In this document: in pieces, positions 32,797 through 43,691 of the stretch | How positions within the stretch are numbered: the stretch's first letter is position 1 | Layout of the letters: each line of letters opens with the position of its first letter | Assembly: GCA_017795105.1 (NCBI GenBank) | Contig: CP051247.1 | Location: 2,914,001-2,978,000, forward strand | Reading direction: 5' to 3' | Origin: Planctomycetaceae bacterium | GTDB lineage: Bacteria; Planctomycetota; Planctomycetia; Planctomycetales; Planctomycetaceae | DNA: 64,000 nt | Translations under genes and position numbers: made by a program | The notes under the pieces: generated by a model | The model's input: the letters and a program-made list of their open reading frames with translations, nothing else | Database searches by the model: none | Told to the model about the DNA's origin: nothing

Positions 32797-34563
32797 ATGA
32801 CAGCCATTCTGGGTATCTCCGGCTTCTATCACGATTCCGCCGCGGCTCTCGTGATCGATGGTGAGATCATTGCCGCTGCTCAGGAAGAACGCTTCACGCG
32901 ACGCAAACACGAGAGCGGCTTTCCGAAGCAGGCCATCGCGTACTGTCTTGCGGAAGCCGGCCTGACTGATTCACAGCTCGACTACGTCGGCTTCTACGAG
33001 AAACCGCTGCTCAAATTTGATCGACTGCTGCAGACGTATCTCGCCGTGGCACCCCGAGGCTATCGCTCCTTCGCCACGGCGATTCCACTCTGGTTGAAAG
33101 AAAAGCTGCACGTCTCCCGCATTATTCGCCGCGAACTCGGGCAGCGGTTCCAGAAGCGGGTCGTTTTCACCGGACATCATCAGGCGCACGCCGCCAGTGC
33201 GTTCTTTCCCTCGCCATTCGATGAAGCGGCCATCCTGACCATCGACGGCGTCGGCGAATGGAGCACCGCCAGTTTCGGCTCGGGACGGGGAAACCGGATC
33301 GAACTCACAAACGAACTCCGATTTCCGCATTCGCTCGGCCTGCTCTATTCCGCCTTCACCCAATACTGCGGCTTCAAAGTCGACTCGGGGGAATACAAAC
33401 TGATGGGCCTCGCTCCCTATGGCCAGCCGGTCTTCGCCGATCGCATCCGACAGAAGCTCGTCGACATCAAACCGGACGGCTCACTTCGGCTCGACATGCA
33501 GTACTTCGACTACTGCAGTGGACTGACGATGATTAACCGCCGGTTTGAAGATCTGTTCGGACAGCCGAAACGGAAACCCGAAGGTGGACTCACCCAGCAC
33601 TACAAAGACATCGCCGCTTCCATTCAACTCGTGACCGAAGAGGTGCTGCTCAGGATGGCCGAGCACGTCCATCGGCTGACCGGACAGAAGCGGCTCTGCC
33701 TCGCTGGCGGCGTCGCCTTGAACTGTGTCGCCAACGGACGCCTGCGTCGCGAAGGTCCGTTCGACGATCTCTGGATTCAACCGGCTGCCGGCGACGCGGG
33801 CGGAGCGTTGGGAGCTGCGCTGCTCATCTGGCATCAACTGCTCGACAAGCCTCAAGAGTTCCGAGCGGGCGACACCATGCACGGTTCCCTGCTCGGTCCG
33901 GAATTCACGGAGAGCCAGATCGAAGAATCACTTCGGGAAGCGGAAGCCGTGTTCCGAACGACTGCAGACGAAGCGGAACTGTTCCAGCAGACCGCCAGTT
34001 TCCTCGCGGCTGGCAAAGTGGTCGGCTGGTTTCAGGGACGCATGGAATTCGGACCGCGGGCACTCGGCAACCGCAGTATTCTCGGCGATCCACGCGATCC
34101 TCAGATGCAGTCGCGGATGAATCAGAAGATCAAGTTCCGCGAATCGTTCCGCCCCTTCGCCCCGGCTGTCCTCGCCGAGCATACGGAGGATCACTTCGAA
34201 ATGGACGGGATTGCGGAAAGCCCTTACATGCTGCTGACGACGCAGGTCCGCTCGGAACTTCCGGCCATCACCCACGTCGACGGCTCTGCACGGGTGCAAA
34301 CCGTCGATACCAGCCGCAATCCCCGGTTCGCGAATCTACTGAAAGAGTTCCTTCGACAGACCGGCTGCCCGGTGTTGATCAACACGAGCTTCAACGTCCG
34401 GGGAGAACCGATCGTCCGCACTCCAGCCGAGGCGTACCGCTGTTTCATGCGAACCGATATGGATGCTCTGGTTATCGGAAACCGCATCCTGCTCAAAGAC
34501 GAGCAGCCTGCAGCCACGCGCGATCGACTTCGATCCGAACAGAACCCATTGGGAGACGACTGA
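32797..34563 (+). CDS. Carbamoyltransferase, NodU/CmcH family
   Basis: 588-aa O-carbamoyltransferase of the family that uses carbamoyl phosphate and ATP to carbamoylate hydroxyls of sugars or natural products. Seen: an N-terminal ASKHA/Kae1-like domain (about residues 1-365) with ILGISGFYHDSAAAL, the metal-binding GHHQAHAASAF and CLAGGVALNCVANG. A C-terminal YrdC-like domain (about 390-580) carries GWFQGRMEFGPRALGNRSI, FRESFRPFAPAVL and INTSFNVRGEP. It forms a tight operon with an SxtJ-like and a DUF5989 protein. The acceptor is unknown; a membrane or surface glycan is inferred from the membrane partners. Confidence 0.92.
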   Translation: MTAILGISGFYHDSAAALVIDGEIIAAAQEERFTRRKHESGFPKQAIAYCLAEAGLTDSQLDYVGFYEKPLLKFDRLLQTYLAVAPRGYRSFATAIPLWLKEKLHVSRIIRRELGQRFQKRVVFTGHHQAHAASAFFPSPFDEAAILTIDGVGEWSTASFGSGRGNRIELTNELRFPHSLGLLYSAFTQYCGFKVDSGEYKLMGLAPYGQPVFADRIRQKLVDIKPDGSLRLDMQYFDYCSGLTMINRRFEDLFGQPKRKPEGGLTQHYKDIAASIQLVTEEVLLRMAEHVHRLTGQKRLCLAGGVALNCVANGRLRREGPFDDLWIQPAAGDAGGALGAALLIWHQLLDKPQEFRAGDTMHGSLLGPEFTESQIEESLREAEAVFRTTADEAELFQQTASFLAAGKVVGWFQGRMEFGPRALGNRSILGDPRDPQMQSRMNQKIKFRESFRPFAPAVLAEHTEDHFEMDGIAESPYMLLTTQVRSELPAITHVDGSARVQTVDTSRNPRFANLLKEFLRQTGCPVLINTSFNVRGEPIVRTPAEAYRCFMRTDMDALVIGNRILLKDEQPAATRDRLRSEQNPLGDD

Positions 34564-34567
34564 GCGA

Positions 34568-34978
34568 ATGGAATCCTTCCGAACAGCGATCGAACCCCGT
34601 TCTGAGCGGGATCTGCGGGTTTTCGCCCTGCTGCAGTTCCCGTTCGCATTGCTGCTCGCCTGGGGGCTGAACGCGGACCAGTCGACACTGATCGGGCTCG
34701 CCACGATTTCCGGATTGCTCGCGCTGATAACGATGGTCCGTCCGCTGGTCATCCGCCCGCTCTATCTGTGCTGGATGGCAATCGCGGCTCCGATTGGCTT
34801 TTTCATCTCGCATTTTCTCATGGCGATAGTGTACTATAGTCTGGTCACGCCCATCGGGCTTTATCGCCGCTGGCGGCACGGGGATCCTCTGCAGCGTTCG
34901 TTCGAACCGACTGCCGAGAGTTACTGGCAGAAAACCACCCGGCCGCAGCGAGCGGAAGATTACTTTCGTCATTTCTGA
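34568..34978 (+). CDS. SxtJ-like membrane protein
   Basis: 136-aa protein starting at ATG 34568, four nt after the carbamoyltransferase stop. Two or three hydrophobic helices (about residues 18-62 and 68-95), then a basic, aromatic C-terminus (LYRRWRHGDPLQ ... YWQKTTRPQRAEDYFRHF). This matches the SxtJ family, named from the saxitoxin cluster, where it also accompanies a carbamoyltransferase. The molecular function is not known. Earlier in-frame starts would lie inside the upstream gene. Confidence 0.82.
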   Translation: MESFRTAIEPRSERDLRVFALLQFPFALLLAWGLNADQSTLIGLATISGLLALITMVRPLVIRPLYLCWMAIAAPIGFFISHFLMAIVYYSLVTPIGLYRRWRHGDPLQRSFEPTAESYWQKTTRPQRAEDYFRHF

Positions 34979-34983
34979 CACCC

Positions 34984-35208
34984 ATGGCCATTCCGCCGTC
35001 GATCCCGGACAATCAGCCATTGGCTGGTTCTGACTTCGAACGCGCAGCCGCCGGATCCGATCCGGGACTGATCGCCGAGTTCGCCCTGTTTCTCCGCGAA
35101 CACAAAGCCTGGTGGATGATCCCGATCCTGCTCAGCCTCGCCCTCATCGGAGCCGCCGTCTGGCTCAGCACGACCTCAATCGCCCCATTCATCTACCCGC
35201 TGTTTTAA
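34984..35208 (+). CDS. DUF5989 small membrane protein
   Basis: 74-aa protein whose last 50 residues (LIAEFALFLREHKAWWMIP ... STTSIAPFIYPLF) follow the DUF5989 pattern: E-F-x-x-F-L-R-x-x-K-x-W-W-x-x-P, one membrane helix, and a terminal APFIY-x-x-F. DUF5989 genes are commonly found beside NodU/CmcH carbamoyltransferases and SxtJ; here it starts five nt after SxtJ. A structural or localising role for the carbamoyltransferase is inference. A TGCCCACGC palindrome follows 19 nt past the stop. Confidence 0.85.
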   Translation: MAIPPSIPDNQPLAGSDFERAAAGSDPGLIAEFALFLREHKAWWMIPILLSLALIGAAVWLSTTSIAPFIYPLF

Positions 35209-35227
35209 CGGCCGGTTGTCACGCGTC

Positions 35228-35383
35228 GGGTGCCATGCCCACGCTCGCGTGGGCATGCTGGTTGTCGACGTGGAGTGAATCGAGAAAGCCGTAACCCAGC
35301 AGGAGCGCACAATGTGCTGGGATACGCCTGCGGCTATCCCAGCCTACGGACTGCGAATGCCCATTCGGCGGCAGGATGTCGCC
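35228..35383 (+). repeat. Three palindromic elements in a row
   Basis: 35228-35259: GGGTGCC head with ATGCCCACGC-TC-GCGTGGGCAT hairpin. About 35319-35348: GCTGGGATA ... TATCCCAGC hairpin enclosing CGCCTGCGG. 35367-35383: GGCGGC-type hairpin with one altered base pair (GGCGGCAGGATGTCGCC). The last two recur in the same order at 57317-57387. Confidence 0.75.
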
Positions 35384-35415
35384 GGTGCGGAGTCGTCCAC
35401 CGCTGTGGACTCCTG

Positions 35416-38199
<2,784 letters not shown>

Positions 38200-38590
38200 A
38201 TCAGAGCCGATGGCAATCAGAGAAATCGAGATCGAAGAGATTGAACGCGGCGGCTAATCGACGGTGTTCGGGTCGCCTCGCCGAAACCTGTCGCCATTGT
38301 AGTCGCCTCGCTACAGAGCGGGAGCGAGTGGAGCAGAATCGTTCGATTTGCCGTCAAGACTGAACGTCGCCTGGAACCTCGGCATGCAGACTGATCTCTC
38401 CGAGATCGACGGCGTGGGCGGGTTGTATGGTCTGTACAGGTTACGGCATCGGAAAGTGAGCCAGAATTTCAGTGCTGCAGCTGTTCACCTCCCCGGCACA
38501 TGGTTTGCGGCGAATCTGTCTGTTCCGCGGGAAACGTCCGCCCCGAATGCGCGTTCCCAAGACGCTACTTGATTGAGAGGAGGCACCGTC
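38200..38590. other. Intergenic region between divergent polA and the FAD-Rieske gene
   Basis: About 390 bp. No member of the dispersed repeat families, RNA gene or plausible ORF is seen. The two promoters must lie here. Confidence 0.4.
38575..38583 (+). promoter_or_regulatory. Ribosome binding site deciding a GTG start
   Basis: GAGAGGAGG lies seven nt before GTG 38591; this is the strongest Shine-Dalgarno match noted in the window and argues for the GTG over TTG 38573. Confidence 0.75.
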
Positions 38591-40117
38591 GTGAGCCACG
38601 TCCACAGTATTCATCATTCATACTGGCAGCAGGCCAATACGCCCGACTGGGTTCCGCTCGAACAGCGATATCCAAATCTCGACGAAGACCTGACCGTCGA
38701 TGTCGCCGTCGTGGGGGCCGGCATTACGGGGCTTTCGACCGCCCTGGAACTGCTTTCCCGTGGCCTGAGGGTGGCCGTGCTGGAAGCGTCGGTGATTGGC
38801 TCGGGCACAACGGGGGGAAGCACCGGTCATGTTGATGCCGATCCGGAAATGGGACCGCGTGCGCTTTTGAAGCGACTCGGCACCGACAAGGCTCAGCAGT
38901 ACATCAGCCTTCGGCAGAACGCGATTAACGCCATCGAGTCTCGCAGCCGCACGCAGGCACAGTTCAAGCGGCTGCCGGCATACTATTACTCGGAGTATGC
39001 TGAAGACTGCGATGAGATGCGGCGCGAATTCGAGGCGGCTCGTCGCATTGGTCTGAAGGTCGACTGGATCGACACTGCTCTGCCCCTCTCTCATGCGGCC
39101 TGCGGCTATCGGATGGAGAATTTCGGTCGCATGCATTGCCTTGGCTACCTGAAGCATCTCGCTGCCCAGGTCACGGAACTGGGGGGCCGTATCTTTGAGC
39201 GAACGTTCGTGAAGCCCTCTTTCGATTCGAGCGAACGAATTATCCAGACCGACTCCGGCTCGGTGACCTTCGACCAGCTCGTGACGGCCGTCCATTTCAA
39301 CATGACCCCGCCGCTGCGGATTGACGCCCAGATTCCGCCGCACCAGAGTTATGTCATCGCCGCCCGGGTGAGCAATCCTCCCCAAGATGCGCTCTATTGG
39401 GACAATGGCTCGCCGTACTACTACACACGGCACGCTTCGGACGAGGATCCGGGCGTTCTGCTCATCGGAGGTTGCGATCACCACACCGGAGATGGCGATC
39501 CGCTGAAGTCGATGCAGAAGCTCGAAGACTATGTCTACAAGCGTTACAAGGTCGAGAACATCATTTCCCGCTGGAGCGCCGAGCTGTTCGAGCCGGTCGA
39601 TGGCCTGCCGATCATTGGCCGCGTTCCCGGCCACGAACACGTCTGGATCGCGACTGGACTTAGCGGGGTCGGGCTGACGTGGGGCACGGCAGCCGGCTGG
39701 CTGATTGCCGATCAAATTCAGGGGCGACGCACTCCTCTTCAGGATGAGCTCTCGCCGGCCCGATTTGGCCTGAGCGGACTGAAGAATCTGGCGACAGAGC
39801 ACCTCGCCGCCGCCCGCAGTTTTTCAGAACGAGTCCTGCCTGCCGAGGAGATCGACCCCGACTCGCTGTATCCCGGCGAAGGAAGAGTCGGCAAGGTCGA
39901 TGGCGAATTCGTCGCGATTTGCCGCGATCGGGACGGCTGCGAGCACCGCTCCAGTCCGATCTGTACGCACATGGGTGGGGTTGTCCACTGGAACGCCGCG
40001 GAGCAGACCTGGGACTGCCCCGTGCATGGCGGCCGCTTCAATGCCTGCGGCAAGCGGCTCTATGGTCCGCCCTCCAAAGATCTGGAGCAGAAGAGCCCCT
40101 CCGAGGCGGCTCAATAG
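38591..40117 (+). CDS. FAD-dependent oxidoreductase with C-terminal Rieske domain (YhfW-like)
   Basis: 508 aa. The N-terminal DAO/DadA-type flavoprotein has VDVAVVGAGITGLSTALELL (about residues 38-57) and a second nucleotide site, with GRVPGHEHVWIATGLSGVGLTWGTAAGWLIAD near 340-375. The C-terminal Rieske domain (about 420-508) carries both [2Fe-2S] ligand pairs in CTHMGG and CPVHGG. The order and length match B. subtilis YhfW (about 509 aa), whose substrate is unknown. Oxidation of an amine or amino acid with electrons passed through the Rieske centre is inference. Start GTG 38591 is supported by a strong ribosome site. Confidence 0.9.
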   Translation: MSHVHSIHHSYWQQANTPDWVPLEQRYPNLDEDLTVDVAVVGAGITGLSTALELLSRGLRVAVLEASVIGSGTTGGSTGHVDADPEMGPRALLKRLGTDKAQQYISLRQNAINAIESRSRTQAQFKRLPAYYYSEYAEDCDEMRREFEAARRIGLKVDWIDTALPLSHAACGYRMENFGRMHCLGYLKHLAAQVTELGGRIFERTFVKPSFDSSERIIQTDSGSVTFDQLVTAVHFNMTPPLRIDAQIPPHQSYVIAARVSNPPQDALYWDNGSPYYYTRHASDEDPGVLLIGGCDHHTGDGDPLKSMQKLEDYVYKRYKVENIISRWSAELFEPVDGLPIIGRVPGHEHVWIATGLSGVGLTWGTAAGWLIADQIQGRRTPLQDELSPARFGLSGLKNLATEHLAAARSFSERVLPAEEIDPDSLYPGEGRVGKVDGEFVAICRDRDGCEHRSSPICTHMGGVVHWNAAEQTWDCPVHGGRFNACGKRLYGPPSKDLEQKSPSEAAQ

Positions 40118-40121
40118 ACGA

Positions 40122-41060
40122 CTATTCCGAGGCAGATGTTCCTTCGGGAGCCGGGGTCGAGGTCGACTCCGGCGGCGGGGTGCTCGCGGACATTTCCGAT
40201 GCCCAGAACTGTTGAGGGGGCATCATCGTCTCGAAAGAGCGGCCGATTTCGCGAATCGACAGCATCGTTCGGGCGACGTCCATTCCCTCTTTGATGTTCT
40301 CCGGCGTGAAGATCAAACGCTCGAGTCGCAAACCGCCCAGAGGGCGCAGATCGGTGACTTCCGAATTCGCGATGTTGAGTCGCTTCAGCTCCTGATTCCC
40401 GGTCAGCGGAGTCAGATCGGAGATCGAAGTCTTTTCGATATCGAGACTCACAATCGGCTTGCCCTTCAAAATCTCGATATCCTTGACCGGGGTTTCGGTG
40501 AGCCACAGCGTTTCCAGCGGCATGTCCTTGATTACGGAGATATCTTCCACCTGCGTGTCGAACAGGCCGAGGCGATTCAGCTCCATTCCGGCCAGCGGCG
40601 AGAGATCTTTCACCGGCGTATGCTCCATTCGCAGCACACGAAGCGGCATCCCTTTCAGAGGCGACAGGTCGGAAACCTGCGTGCTTTCCAGAAACAGTTG
40701 CTCCAGCGGCATGCCTTCCAGCGGAGACAGATCCTTCACCGACAGCAACGTCAGATCGAGGTGCTTCAGCGGCAGCCCCCTGAGCGGCTCCAGATCGGTG
40801 ACACCGGATCGGGCGAGATTCGCGGCGATAATTCGCCCTCCAGCCTTTTGAAACTGAGCCTGCGAGTTCGCTCCAAGCCGCTTCCGCAGCGTGGCGATTG
40901 AGATCTCCGGCGTGCCGTCAATCGCTTTGGCGACCGGCATCGGAGCCGGTTCGGAATCGGAACTGGAATCCGACGTTTCGTTCGATGTCGAATCGCAACC
41001 GACCGTGAGCAGGAGGATCGACAGAAACAAAAGAGATGCGGGAGCGGCGGAACGCAGCAT
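40122..41060 (-). CDS. Leucine-rich-repeat lipoprotein
   Basis: 312-aa lipoprotein: signal with lipobox LLLTVGC (Cys22), an acidic Ser/Glu/Pro linker, then from about residue 85 to 245 eight or so LRR units of 21-23 residues. The repeats read 'x-L-x-L-x-x-T-x-V-x-D-L-S-P-L-x-G-M-P-L-x' (for example VSDLSPLKGMPLRVLRME and VKDLSPLAGMELNRLGLF). The C-terminus is Pro/Ser/Thr-rich. Such repeats form a solenoid for binding proteins or glycans at the cell surface. It is convergent with the FAD-Rieske gene (4 bp between stops) and divergent from the TPR gene. Binding partner unknown. Confidence 0.85.
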   Translation of the reverse strand: MLRSAAPASLLFLSILLLTVGCDSTSNETSDSSSDSEPAPMPVAKAIDGTPEISIATLRKRLGANSQAQFQKAGGRIIAANLARSGVTDLEPLRGLPLKHLDLTLLSVKDLSPLEGMPLEQLFLESTQVSDLSPLKGMPLRVLRMEHTPVKDLSPLAGMELNRLGLFDTQVEDISVIKDMPLETLWLTETPVKDIEILKGKPIVSLDIEKTSISDLTPLTGNQELKRLNIANSEVTDLRPLGGLRLERLIFTPENIKEGMDVARTMLSIREIGRSFETMMPPQQFWASEMSASTPPPESTSTPAPEGTSASE

Positions 41061-41137
41061 TTGTGAGAACTTCCCGATGAATTAGAATGCAGGGCGAGAT
41101 ACGAATCAGCGATGACAACAATCTGCAGGCGATCCGA

Positions 41138-42916
41138 ATGACTATGGGCGATTCTTCACGAGATCAACAACTCTCGCAAGCCACCGAGGCACATCAGCAC
41201 GGCGATTTCCAGACCGCCGAAAAGATGTACCGCAAAATGCTCGACTCCGCGCCCGACGATAACGTCGGCTATCTGCTCGGCACGCTGTTGCTGCAGAAAG
41301 GCGATCCGGCTCAGGCGGTTGAGCATCTCAAACCGGTCGCCGAACGAAACCCGGGCTCGGCCGATTTGCAGAACAATCTCGGTGTTGCGTATCAGTCTCT
41401 CGGGAAACGCCAGGAAGCCGTCAAAGCCTTTCAGGCCGCTCTCAAAGCCAACCAGGATTATCCCCAGGCCTGGCAGAACCTCGGCAAACTCCTCTGGGAG
41501 ATGAATCATCGCCGCGAAGCCGAGATGTGTTATCGCGAAGCGGTCCGTCTGCTTCCTGATGATCTGCAATGTCGTCAGGACTGGACGCAGGCCCTCGTCT
41601 CCACCGAGAAATGGGACGAAGCGGCTCGGGAAATCGTCACCCTGCTTGAACAGGGCAAGCTGTCTGCCGAGGACCGGATTGAATGGAAAACGCAGCTCGC
41701 TTACGTCGCCGCCCAGCAGCACGATTACCCCCGGGCTATCGAACTGAGCGAAGAAATCCTGGCCAGCCAGCCGGAGAACATGGCGATCCTGTCGAATCTC
41801 TCGTTTCTGTACGAACATGTCGGCCGAATCGACGATGCGATTCAGGCGGCTGAAAAGGCGCATCAGCAGGCACCCGAATCCGCAGAGATCCTGAACAACC
41901 TCGGCATCGCTCAGCGGACTGCGCACCGCTGCGACGACGCGATTGAATCGTTCAGCAAGGCGATCGACCTGAATCCCGAGCTGACGCTCGCGGCATTCAA
42001 CCGGGGCAGTACACTGCTGTTGACTGAGCGGTATCAGGAAGGCTGGAGCGACTACGAGAACCGCCTGCGGCTTATTCCCCAACAGGACGACTTAAAGGCT
42101 CTGCCGTTGTGGAATGGTGAACCAGTCCCCGGGAAGAAACTGCTCATTGCCTGCGATCAGGGATTCGGCGATATCCTTATGTTCGCCCGGTTTCTGCCGC
42201 TGATTCGTGAGCGTTCCGAAGCCGTGACGACATTCCGCGTGCCGCCCGAGATGCTGCGGCTGTTCAACGGCTCGCGGCTCAATGGACTTCCGCTGGCTGA
42301 TCGGTTCGTCTCCGAAGAAGACCCGTTGCCACAGGCCGATTTCTACTTCCCGCTGATGAGCAGCGGAGCCCGGTTCTCGCTTGGAATCGACGAGATCGGC
42401 ATGACGGCTCCCTACCTGCAGGCGCCCGGGTCGATGAGTGAATCGACTCCCGAAACGTCCGCCGCCCCTCGAAAGATTGGCCTCTGCTGGCGCGGCAACA
42501 AGGCCCAGGCACAGGATCATGTTCGCTCTCTGGCACTCGAAACCTTGCGGCCGCTGGCCGAGTCGACTGACGTGGAGTGGGTCAGTCTGCAGGTTGACGC
42601 GACCGAAGAGGAACTCGCTAGCTGGCCCGCTTCGATGCAGACGTCGTCTCCGCCGCTGACGAACTTCGCTGAAACAGCCGCCCTGCTCGCTCAGCTCGAT
42701 CTGGTCATCACCGTCGATACGGCCGTGGCTCATCTGGCCGGGGCACTCGGCCGCCCGACCTGTGCGTTGATTCCTTGGCTGCCCGACTGGCGCTGGCATC
42801 TGAACCGCAGCGATTCTCCCTGGTATCCCACCATGCGGTTATATCGTCAACCGGCCTGGGGAGACTGGACGAGCGTAGTCGCCGAACTGCAGAACGAACT
42901 GAGACAATCGAACTAG
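41138..42916 (+). CDS. TPR protein with C-terminal GT-B glycosyltransferase-like domain
   Basis: About 592 aa. Residues 8-310 hold eight to nine tetratricopeptide repeats (for example LGVAYQSLGKRQEAVKAFQA and LGIAQRTAHRCDDAIESF). Residues 345-592 form a domain resembling GT9/heptosyltransferase-type proteins: KLLIACDQGFGDILMFARFLP, IGLCWRGNKAQAQDH and DLVITVDTAVAHLAGALGRP. This TPR-GT fusion is common in bacteria with extensive glycosylation. A role in protein or polysaccharide glycosylation is inference. Start uncertain: ATG 41138 leaves room for divergent promoters, whereas ATG 41087 is only 26 bp from the opposing lipoprotein start. Confidence 0.82.
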   Translation: MTMGDSSRDQQLSQATEAHQHGDFQTAEKMYRKMLDSAPDDNVGYLLGTLLLQKGDPAQAVEHLKPVAERNPGSADLQNNLGVAYQSLGKRQEAVKAFQAALKANQDYPQAWQNLGKLLWEMNHRREAEMCYREAVRLLPDDLQCRQDWTQALVSTEKWDEAAREIVTLLEQGKLSAEDRIEWKTQLAYVAAQQHDYPRAIELSEEILASQPENMAILSNLSFLYEHVGRIDDAIQAAEKAHQQAPESAEILNNLGIAQRTAHRCDDAIESFSKAIDLNPELTLAAFNRGSTLLLTERYQEGWSDYENRLRLIPQQDDLKALPLWNGEPVPGKKLLIACDQGFGDILMFARFLPLIRERSEAVTTFRVPPEMLRLFNGSRLNGLPLADRFVSEEDPLPQADFYFPLMSSGARFSLGIDEIGMTAPYLQAPGSMSESTPETSAAPRKIGLCWRGNKAQAQDHVRSLALETLRPLAESTDVEWVSLQVDATEEELASWPASMQTSSPPLTNFAETAALLAQLDLVITVDTAVAHLAGALGRPTCALIPWLPDWRWHLNRSDSPWYPTMRLYRQPAWGDWTSVVAELQNELRQSN

Positions 42917-43066
42917 AGCGGAGTGCTCGACCGAGTAGGAATTGGAACTCGAGAACCCCCGTTGACTTCGAACTGGGCTGACTTAGCATCGAAGCTGGTG
43001 CCCGCTCCACGCCGTTGCGAGCCGCCGGGCAATCGATCCCATGGTCACTCTGCGAAAGTTCGCATC

Positions 43067-43234
43067 ATGCTGAAGTTCTTTCGGTCTCGAACCCTGTTGT
43101 TTGGTCTGATGGCCAGCTGTCTGTTTCTCACGACTGGTTGCGAGAATCGCGACCCGACGCCGGCCGCCGTCGATGACGGTCCCGAGCCCGTGGGCGACAC
43201 CGGATCTGACAAAGACGATGGGAATGTTTACTAG
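43067..43234 (+). CDS. Tiny lipoprotein
   Basis: 55-aa predicted lipoprotein: basic N-terminus MLKFFRSR, a hydrophobic stretch, lipobox LTTGC (Cys25), then a 30-residue acidic tail (DDGPEPVGDTGSDKDDGN) with no folded domain. Start ATG 43067; longer in-frame openings are unconserved. It is followed 131 bp later by a second gene of the same design. Function unknown; such micro-lipoproteins are often missed in annotation. Confidence 0.65.
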   Translation: MLKFFRSRTLLFGLMASCLFLTTGCENRDPTPAAVDDGPEPVGDTGSDKDDGNVY

Positions 43235-43365
43235 GGCAAACAAGCTCCGCGCGAATTGATTGACAAATCAACACGACCTCGTAGCATCAGAACATGTTGT
43301 TGGGTGGATTCGTGCAAGTCAGCCGATCCCGACCTGATTTTCTTCTTTCTGCGAGGGTCTCTTCG

Positions 43366-43530
43366 ATGATCAATTCCCTTCTCGGCCGTTTCGGAACCAT
43401 CTGCTGTCTTTCGATCCTCCTGTTCGGCGTGACGCTGGGCTGCGGGGGCGGCGCCGATAACGCGGAAGTCAATCCCAACGGCGATGGTGTCGACGCAGCC
43501 GACGTCACCAACGAAGGCACGGTCCAGTAG
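43366..43530 (+). CDS. Tiny lipoprotein
   Basis: 54-aa predicted lipoprotein: MINSLLGRFG, a hydrophobic core, lipobox GVTLGC (Cys26), then GGGADNAEVNPNGDGVDAA and an acidic end. Same size and plan as the gene at 43067, although the tails are not clearly homologous. ATG 43366 directly precedes the signal. It lies upstream of the aldehyde dehydrogenase by 161 bp. Function unknown. Confidence 0.62.
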   Translation: MINSLLGRFGTICCLSILLFGVTLGCGGGADNAEVNPNGDGVDAADVTNEGTVQ

Positions 43531-43691
43531 GCTCCAGACCGCGATTTTTCTTCTGAAGTTTGCATCGCCAACCGATCAGCGGATAATGATGGAAGTGCGC
43601 ATCGGCGATGCGCTGCAGCCGATGTCAACTTCCGCGCTCATGGCGGGAGAGTTCGTCCCTTTCCAACCCCGCAAACGATTGAGAGACAATC

